DNA from: Chara braunii
Taxonomy: Eukaryota > Streptophyta > Charophyceae > Charales > Characeae
DNA: 21,905 bases
Reading direction: 5' to 3'
Assembly (NCBI GenBank): GCA_003427395.1
Contig: BFEA01000440.1
Location: 884,474 to 906,378, forward strand
Shown here: one piece after another, positions 15,940 to 21,905 of the stretch
Position numbering within the stretch: position 1 is the stretch's first letter
Layout: the number at the start of each line of letters is the position of its first letter
Translations under genes and position numbers: made by a program
Notes under the pieces: model-generated
Told to the model about the DNA's origin: nothing
The model's input: only the letters and a program-made list of their open reading frames with translations
The model's database searches: none

Positions 15940-16620
15940 TAATACTTGACCTGTGTGCCACTGCGCACCAAGACAGAGGGTTGTGTGCCACCGTGCGTCG
16001 AGACTGAGAGCCATACTTGATTTGTGCGCCAGCGCGCACCGAAAATGAGGGCCATACTTGATCTGTGAGCCAGCGCGCACCGAAACTGAGGGCCGTATTT
16101 GACCTGTGTGCCAGCGCGCACCGAAACTGAGGGCCATACTTGATCTGTGCGCCAGCGCGCACCGAAACAGAGGGCCTTATTTGACCTGTGCGCCAGCGCG
16201 CACCGAAACCGAGGGCCATACTTAATCTGTGTGCCAGCGCGCACCGAAACCGAGGGCCGTATTTGACCTGTGTGCCAGCGGGCACCGAGACCGAGGGCCA
16301 TACTTGATCTGTGCGCCAGCGCACACCGAAACTGAGGGTCGTATTTGACCTGTGTGTCAGCGCGCACTGAAATTGAGGGTCATACTTGATCTGTGCGCCA
16401 GCGCGCACCAAAACTGAGGGCCATATTTGATCTGTGCGTCAGCGCGCACCGAAACTGAGGGCCATATTTGCCCTATGCGCCTGCGCGCACCGAAACCGAG
16501 GGTCGTATTTGACCTATGTGCCAGCGCACACCGAGACTGAGGGTTGTGTGCCACCGCGCGTCGAAACTGAAGGCCATATTTGATCTGTGCGTCAGTGCGC
16601 ATCACTCTTGAGAGTCGTAT
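15940..16620 (+). repeat. 41-bp minisatellite B with built-in GTGCGC/GCGCAC hairpin
   Basis: About sixteen units of CTGTGCGCCAGCGCGCACC then GAAACTGAGGGCCATATTTGAT. Starts of GCCAGCGCGCAC at 16028, 16069, 16110 and 16151 show the exact 41-bp period. Most units contain GTGCGC-CAGC-GCGCAC, a 6-bp hairpin. Because 41 is not a multiple of 3 and units lack stops on the minus strand, three long minus-strand frames stay open (15895-16411); they are not genes. Confidence 0.92.
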
Positions 16621-16789
16621 CCGAGTTTTGTCTGCAACTGTGCAACAGTACTCACCTCATTTGAGAGCCATATCCGAGTCTTTTGCTGTTTGCGATTTTG
16701 CTCAGTGTGCAAGCCACGCTAGAAGACCAAATCCGGCTCATTGAAGTTTGCAACAGTGCGCTAACCGCGCATCCCGATCGAGTGTTATT

Positions 16790-17225
16790 TCTTAACAATG
16801 CCAGAGCCATTTCTGAACAGAGCTATACGCAAGTACTATTTATGAACTGTGCCATTTTTGAATAGTGCTATTCGCAAAGAGCCATTTATGAATAATGCTA
16901 TTCGCAAGTGTTATTTTCTGAACAGTGTCATTTCTGAGCATTGTGCTATTCATCAGGGCCATTTCTGAGCATTGCGCCATTCGTCAGGACCATTACTGAG
17001 CACCGTGCTATTTGCCAGGGCCGTTTCTGAGCATCGTGCTATTTACATCTGTGCGCAGTTGCGCATCGCAATTAAGAATCGTTTTGCTATTCGCATCTGT
17101 GCGTTGTTGTGCAATATGATTGAGAACCATTTTGTTATTTTCAACCATGCGCTGATGCGCACCATGAATGACGGTCATTTTCTATTGTTTGTAACTGTGC
17201 GCTGTTGCATCATGTGTGATGATCA
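16790..17225 (+). repeat. Diverged 31-48-bp repeats (GAGCATTGTGCTATTC) in duplication copy 1
   Basis: Short units of 31 bp (CATTTCTGAGCATTGTGCTATTC plus a CAGGGC-like tail) grade into longer units of about 48 bp that begin CTGTGCGCAGTTGCGCATCGC and end TTTTGCTATTCGCAT. The longer units keep the dyad (TGCGCA…TGCGCA) and the GAGAAYCATTTT block of minisatellite B, so they look like its drifted descendants. The equivalent stretch in copy 2 is about 17930-18370. Small + strand frames at 16972 and 18117 are repeat-derived. Confidence 0.7.
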
Positions 17226-17409
17226 TACATGACCAACTCCGAACCGGGGGTACCAGTGTTCGTTTCAACTGAGTACTTAGTTTATATTTGATGACAATAG
17301 TGGTCAGACCCTAAGAGAAAGCCAAGTCTTGCGCGCAGTAATCATTTCATCCTGTTACAAGCAGTAGTATATTGACCCCAAGCAAAGATTGCATATTATT
17401 TTTAAAAGC

Positions 17410-17540
17410 ACGCTCGCGCGCGCCCAGATCAGATAATTATTATGAGCGCGCGCCCGCGCGCGCCTAGATCAGATAATTATTTTCAGTGTGAGCCCGCGCG
17501 CGCCCAGGTCAGATATTTATTTTTAGTGCGCGCCCACGCG
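17410..17540 (+). repeat. Alternating GC/CG repeat block with AGATCAGATAATTATT units
   Basis: Three units of about 43-45 bp pair a CGCGCGCGCCC-type alternating purine-pyrimidine stretch with AGATCAGATAATTATT. The second copy (18553-18650) has fewer units. Alternating CG tracts of this sort can adopt Z-DNA. The block grades into the GTGCGCGCCC minisatellite of the LTR. Confidence 0.75.
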
Positions 17541-17542
17541 CG

Positions 17543-18647
17543 AAACTGAGGGCCATATTTGATCTGTGCGCCAGCGCGCACCGAAATTGAGGGCCACATT
17601 CGACCTATGCGCATGCGCGCACCGAAATCGAGGGTCGTATTTGACCTGAGTGCCAGCGCACACTGAGACTGAGGGTTGTGTGCCACCGCGCGTCGAAACC
17701 GAAGGCCATATTTGATCTGTGCGTCAGTGCGCAGCACTCTTGAGAGTCGTATCCGAGTTTTATCTGCAACTGTGCAACAATACTCACCACATTTGAGAGT
17801 CATATCCGAGTCTTTTGCTGTTTGCAATTTTGCTCAGTGTGCAAGCCACGCTAGAAGACCAAATCTGACTTATTGAAGTTTGCAACAGTGCGCTAACCAC
17901 ACATCCCGATCGAGAGTTGTTTTTGAACAATACCAGAGCCATTTCTGAACAGTGCTATACGCAAGTGCTATTTATGAACTGTGCCATTTCTGAATAGTGT
18001 CATTCGCAAGTGTTATTCGCAAAGAGCCATTTCTGAATAATGCTATTCGCAAGTGTTATTTTCTGAACAGTGTCATTTTTTAGCATTGTGCTATTCATTA
18101 GGGTTATTTCTGAGCATTGCGCCATTCGTCAGGACCATTACTGAGCACCGTGCTATTTGCCAGGGCCGTTTCTGAGCATCGTGCTATTTGCATCTGTGCG
18201 CAGTTGCGCATCGCAATTAAGAATCGTTTTGCTATTCGCATCTGTGCGTTGTTGTGCAATATGATTGAGAACCATTTTGTTATTCGCAACCGTGCGCTAT
18301 TGCGCACAATGAATGAGGGTCATTTTCTATTGTTCGTAACTGTGCGCTGTTGCATCATGTGTGATGATCATACATGACCAACTCCGAACCGGGGGTACCA
18401 GTGTTCGTTTCAACTAAGTACTTAGTTTATATTTGATGACAATAGTGGTCAGACCCTAAGAGAAAGCCAAGTCTTGCGCGCAGTAATCATTTCATCCTGT
18501 TACAAGCATTAATATATTGAACCCAAACAAAGATTGCATATTATTTTTAAGAGCACGCTCGCGCGCGCCCAGATCAGATAATTATTATGAGCACGCGTCC
18601 GCGCGCGCCCAGGTCAGATATTTATTTTCAGTGCGCGCCCACGCGCG
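17543..18647 (+). repeat. Tandem duplication, copy 2
   Basis: Offset from copy 1 is 1,132 bases at its start and 1,145 in its middle (a 13-base indel near 18005), and it has a shorter GC-alternating block at the end. The junction at 17542/17543 joins CCCACGCGCG to AAACTGAGGG, implying unequal exchange between GC-rich repeat units. Substitutions throughout argue against a simple assembly duplication. Confidence 0.88.
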
Positions 18648-18649
18648 CC

Positions 18650-19075
18650 CAGACCTGATAATGTGCACCCAAGCTTGAGAGTGCGCGCCCATGCGCACCC
18701 AAGCTTGATATTGCTGTTAGAGTGCGCGCCCGTGTGCGCCCAAGCTTGAGAGTGCGCGCCCAAGCTTGATATTGTTGTTAAGAGTGCGCGCCCATGCACG
18801 CCCAAGCTTGAGAGTGCGCGCCCATGCGTGCCCAAGCTTGATATTGCTATTTGAATGCGCGTCCATGCTTGAAAGTGCGCGCCCATGCGTTTCCAAGCTT
18901 GATATTACTATTAGAATTCGCGCCCATGCGCGCCCAAGCTTGATATTGCTGTTAGTGTGTGCGCCCATGTGCGCCCAAGCTTGAGAGTGCGCGCCCATGC
19001 GCACCCTGCTTGATATTGCTGTTAGAGTGCGCGCCCATACGAGTGCGCGACCATGTGCACTTGCGCTGGACATGT
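18650..19075 (+). repeat. GTGCGCGCCC / AAGCTTGATATTGCTGTTAGA minisatellite (right copy)
   Basis: Roughly ten units alternate two forms: GTGCGCGCCCATGCGCGCCCAAGCTTGA and a longer one with GATATTGCTGTTAGA. AAGCTT recurs in most units. The left LTR keeps only three to four units. Minus-strand ORFs through it (for example 18717-19208) are repeat by-products. Confidence 0.9.
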
Positions 19076-19327
19076 GTGTACCCAGGCTGGATATTATCGT
19101 TTGAGTGCGAGCCCACGAACACCCGAGCAATAGGATTGCTAGCTGGGACGATTTGTCGTCACGATCCCGCCGATTTATTTCCTTGCTGATCATCAACACA
19201 TCATGCACGTAATATCTTCCCTCTCACAGGGAGCATTGGCAGTTCAGTCCCTGCATAGATAACCTAGCTCAGTCTAGCACTGCTACATTTAGCATTTGTG
19301 ACTGGTCCCTGTGCATGAGATGTTCTA

Positions 19328-19615
19328 TTGATCAGTTGCTGTTCAGCCGGACCCCTTCAGGCGGATCCGCTTTTGGAGATTGTTGCTGTTCAGCCGGATC
19401 GTTTCAGGCGGGTCTTTTCGAGATTGTTACTGTTCAGCCAGGCCCCTTCAAGCGGGCCCACTTTTCGAGATGGTTGCAGTTTTTCAGCCAGGCCCCTTCA
19501 GGTGGGCCTTTTTCATATGAGATAGATCTTGTTCAGCCAGGCCCACTCAGGCGGGCTTTATATCGAGTTGTTGTTTTAGCCAGGCCCATTCAGGCAGGCC
19601 CTACATCGAGTTGCA
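19328..19615 (+). repeat. TTCAGCC...CAGGCGGG minisatellite, right LTR copy
   Basis: Six units matching 528-815 of the left LTR in order and nearly in length. Point differences are scattered, with the CAGGCGGG core degraded to AAGCGGG or CAGGTGGG in two units. Confidence 0.85.
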
Positions 19616-19635
19616 GATCAGTTATGCCATCCAGA

Positions 19636-20109
19636 TAGGCTTCCACATTCAGTTCCTATCCGGTCAGGTCTTGGAGAGAGTATTTGCATCAGAGAGCGTG
19701 CATTCCATCGAAGCTGGCCCGACATCGTGAGACTACCCCTAAGTGGGGTAGATTGATTGAGAGGTTCTGCTACAGACATACGGGACATCAGAGTTTCGCT
19801 GGTAACCAGGTTCCGAAATCCAGACTCCCTAATGAGTCATCGACTTGGAGACACATGCTCGTGATCACCTACTCGATGAAGGGGGCAGAGACGGGAGTGA
19901 AAGGCACCACATACGACAGGATTGCGGATTACATATTGTGCAGGGAGAGCTATTGGAGGGACAACTGGCTGCACGTGGTGTTTCCCCAAGTACCTTCGGC
20001 TGCTAGGGGGTGTGCTCTTCAATTTTGGCGGATGCAACCCCAAGCTCCTTCGTGCGTCTCGCAGCAAGGACAAGAGGCAGAAGGTATGACTAGATTAGGA
20101 GAGAGATAG
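19636..20109 (+). pseudogene. LTR-internal ORF A, right copy
   Basis: Matches ORF A of the left LTR: HQRACIPSKLARHRETTPKW, KGAETGVKGTTYDRI, ESYWRDNWLHVVFPQV. The ATG equivalent to 824 (19624) is followed by TAG four codons later, so the frame has no conserved start. It has a 20-base-scale insertion (around 19800-19829) relative to the left copy and stays in one frame to 20109, whereas the left copy stops at 1207. The product is unknown and probably not made. Confidence 0.4.
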
Positions 20110-20354
20110 CCAGATCCGGGATCCCAATCACTACATGCGTCCCGAGATCAGATACGGGTGAGTCGGACATAGAGCCCTGCTGTGTGAATGACATTGATCT
20201 TGGCGACTATTTCGTCTGGGACACTCATAGAGACCGAGTTCGTGGACAGTTACGGGAGCGCTGAAGACCAGCGAGTGGAGACGACGGAGGGCGACATTGA
20301 GGAGGATCGCACATCTTCTTGCACGGTATCTTCTTGAGGGTGATTGACTGTTAT

Positions 20355-20780
20355 ATGTCAAACGACCCTAGATCTGAGATAGTGATCGGTCCCCCAAGAG
20401 GGGAGGGTCCGGTCTCATACCTCGGAGATGGTTATAGTCATTTCGCCGGGACGGACTTTGCCATGCAGGCTTATCGAAAGCCTCTTTATGGAGATCGCTT
20501 TCTCGAGGTTTCCTACATCTACTCTGGCGGGAGAGGACTTATAGAGATATTGATTGGAACTTCAAGCGACATCATTCTTGCGGAGGAGCTTTACCTAAGG
20601 AGCGTCGCAGACGAGGAGAGGGCGAGATGCATGGCCTATATTTGAAAGATTGATCCAGCACCACCTCTCGAGATCAACTATGTGGTTCCAACGTCTATAG
20701 CCATACGAGTTCTCAGTGACGAGGAGTCCCAGACGGCAGCACTCACTCACGAGGGGGTAACGCTTATTATCATTGATTGA
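20355..20780 (+). pseudogene. LTR-internal ORF B, right copy, nonsense at codon 97
   Basis: Same start context (TTATATGTCA) and same 141-codon length as the left copy. TGA at 20643-20645 replaces the TGC (Cys) of the left LTR, then the frame continues to TGA 20778 without other stops. Amino acid changes relative to the left copy include S/C, D/N, V/S and A/T, so there is no visible purifying selection after insertion. Function unknown. Confidence 0.5.
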
Positions 20781-21311
20781 GGTTCTCTCTTTTCAGTCTC
20801 TATTGATGTATTACAACATTATTATTTATAAGTGACTGCAGCCCTCCAATGGCTGCTCCCTGCATACTCTGTGTACTACTCTTCAGTTTCGTTTCTCTGC
20901 TCATGCTTTTGCAGAGTCTTGTTTTTGGTCTTCTCATATTGTCGGTGTCAAGTGCTCTATGATGTATGATGCATATTTGTTATTTTCCTCATTATTTTAA
21001 AACAGGTTACACTTAAGGCAACTCGAAGGACTCCTGAATGATAGGGACTCCAGTGATTTTGGGTCTATCCTTTATACGGGGCCAGGTGCAGGCGATAAAC
21101 CCGAACGCCTCACTCTAAGCCGTGTCGCCGCTGGCAGGAGAGATAACCCTGATTACTCGGCTGTATGACAAAGTGTGACTGCCTCTCACCACACCTCTAT
21201 TTTTTTATATAACTATCAAAAATCCTGCGTGACAGCCTGCCAGTCCATCAACCCGCGAAGGTCGGTCTGAAAAAGGATATCTGGCCCGACCCTTGGAGCG
21301 GTGGCGGCGCG
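20781..21311 (+). repeat. 3' tail of right LTR, non-coding
   Basis: Counterpart of 1959-2489. Roughly 28 mismatches over about 520 aligned bases by hand count, mostly transitions, with more changes close to the end. No ORF. Homology stops after GCGCG at 21311. Confidence 0.85.
21206..21212 (+). promoter_or_regulatory. TATA-like box near LTR 3' end (right copy)
   Basis: TATATAA, preceded by a T-run and followed by CTATCAAAAATCC, is identical in both LTRs although surrounding bases have changed. It could drive read-out into the flank at 21312 or be an AT-rich coincidence. Confidence 0.35.
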
Positions 21312-21420
21312 TGCATCTATGTTGCACACCCGGTCATGACCGGGGCCAAAAATTTAGTCGCGACCATGGCCGATGGGCCGAAAAGGCCGAAATTGGCCAT
21401 GGCCAACTAGCCGTGAATTG
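21312..21420. other. Palindrome-rich flank just outside the LTR
   Basis: CCCGGTCATGACCGGG at 21329-21344 is a perfect 16-bp palindrome. CCATGGCC (21364-21371) and GGCCATGG (21395-21402) form an 8-bp stem enclosing a second stem, GGCC (21376-21379) with GGCC (21385-21388). None of this is in the left LTR. It may be the host target or the edge of another repeat. Confidence 0.65.
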
Positions 21421-21850
21421 TGCAGATTTTGTTTTTTTAACTAATGGGCAAAAAATAAAAATAAAAATATAAGGTTGTAAATTTTTTTCGCTCTATAAAC
21501 TCGTATTTTTTTTTTTTTTTTGACTAATTTTTTGTATTTGTTTAAAAATAAAAAACAAAAATCCCTGAGGCAAAAGTTATTTATCTATAAACTTTTATTT
21601 TTATTTTTATTTTTAACTAGTCTTTTGTTATTTTAAAAGATAAAAAATGAAAATTCCTGAGATAAAAGTTATTTATTTTATTTTTTTTATTAAAAAAAAC
21701 AAAAAAATCGCTTTATTTTTTTATCTCAAATTCGGTGAGGAATTTTAATATGATCCTGAGGCAAAAGTTGTTCAGTTTTTTTTCTGCATAACATATATTG
21801 TTTTCAGATTTTTTCTAATTTTCAAATTTGTTTTGAAAATCCCGGGAAAG
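21421..21850. other. AT-rich flank with degenerate CCTGAGGCAAAAGTT repeat
   Basis: Long T and A runs with no gene. A motif CCTGAG(G/A)(C/T)AAAAGTT recurs at about 21565, 21656 and 21755, spaced about 91-100 bases, in an otherwise simple-sequence background. A decayed tandem repeat or satellite is likely. Confidence 0.6.
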
Positions 21851-21905
21851 TGATCCGCCCACACCCCCTCCCCGTCACCAACCCCATCCCCAACCCCGAA
21901 CCCCC
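21851..21905 (-). other. C-rich tract, G-quadruplex prone on the minus strand
   Basis: Seven runs of three to five C's separated by one to six bases. The minus strand reads GGGG runs with GGGGTTGGGGATGGGGTT, which can fold as a G-quadruplex. The window ends inside it, so its extent is unknown. Confidence 0.55.

Larger units (their letters stand above)
16411..17542 (+). repeat. Tandem duplication, copy 1 (1,132 bp)
   Basis: Aligns with 17543-18647. It contains the last units of minisatellite B, diverged 31-48-bp repeats (CATTTCTGAGCATTGTGCTATTC… from about 16800), a unique segment with GACCAACTCCGAACC (17231), and a GC-alternating block (17410-17540). Differences between the copies number about 6% over a 260-base stretch counted by hand, similar to LTR divergence. 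Confidence 0.9.
13010..21311 (+). repeat. Right (3') LTR, about 8.3 kb
   Basis: The 3' part (about 18927-21311) is directly homologous to the left LTR at 141-2492. The 5' boundary at 13010 is inferred from the polypurine tract and the TGTCG…CGACA terminal inverted repeat; it cannot be confirmed because the left LTR is truncated. Homology at the 3' end stops after GCGCG (21311): the left copy continues ACA, the right TGCA, so the terminal bases are altered or lost. At 8.3 kb this would be exceptionally long even for large plant gypsy elements. If the real start is further downstream, the LTR is shorter but at least 2.4 kb. Confidence 0.7.

Noticed and set aside
15895-16605. Long minus-strand ORFs (up to 167 residues) with a repeated RCALAHRS-like peptide
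   Set aside because: Open in all three frames because a 41-bp repeat without minus-strand stops cycles the frames; no start context or domain supports a protein.
15940-16620. CRISPR-like regular repeats
   Set aside because: Units are contiguous and similar along their whole 41 bp, with no unique spacers and a eukaryotic retroelement context; a minisatellite.
16411-18647. The 1.13-kb duplication as an assembly duplication error
   Set aside because: The copies differ by many scattered substitutions and indels, so they are not the same sequence entered twice.

Overview
The window is almost entirely one very large, decayed Ty3/gypsy-type LTR retrotransposon on the + strand, with a short chimeric edge on the left and about 600 bases of flank on the right. 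The primer-binding site matches the 3' end of eukaryotic tRNA-Asp, as in several plant gypsy families. The pol order is protease, reverse transcriptase, RNase H, integrase. Both facts fit a green plant or streptophyte alga; a charophyte such as Chara is possible, but that is a low-confidence impression. No cellular gene, tRNA, rRNA or CRISPR array was found.

Layout. Bases 1-50 are a sequencing artefact: 12 bases copied from the LTR interior, then the 38-base Nextera mate-pair junction adapter. Bases 51-140 are GC-rich sequence not found in the LTR. Bases 141-2492 are the 3' part of the left LTR, truncated by the window or assembly edge. A primer-binding site lies at 2498-2515. A leader follows, holding a tight array of small ORFs (2752-5455). 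Five of these are diverged copies of one unrecognised family of about 130 residues, and a sixth, different ORF sits among them. Next come gag (5552-6895), protease (6886-7777), reverse transcriptase (7768-8937), RNase H with a long acidic linker, and integrase (to 11070). A 1.9-kb non-coding spacer contains a 49-bp tandem array and a two-tier hairpin. A polypurine tract at 13000-13009 leads into the right LTR, inferred as 13010-21311, about 8.3 kb. Its start (TGTCG) and the left LTR end (CGACA) form a 5-bp terminal inverted repeat. Sequence from 21312 to 21905 is flank: palindrome-rich, then AT-rich, then C-rich.

The LTR is unusually complex. It holds a cluster of MEF2-type sites (CTA(A/T)4TAG) upstream of a TATA box inside a perfect dyad, a purine/pyrimidine tract, several minisatellites with periods near 41 bp (many units carrying a GTGCGC/GCGCAC hairpin), a 1.13-kb tandem duplication, and two ORFs near its 3' end. 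A hand comparison of the last ~520 bases of the two LTRs gives about 28 mismatches (roughly 5%), so the insertion is not recent. Gag-pol carries several in-frame stops and at least one clear frameshift, so this copy is not autonomous as read.

The most novel part is the operon-like array of paralogous small ORFs between the primer-binding site and gag. A second candidate is a correctly phased U UUU UUA slippery heptamer with a downstream stem at the protease/reverse transcriptase frame change. It may be genuine programmed frameshifting or a homopolymer mutation.
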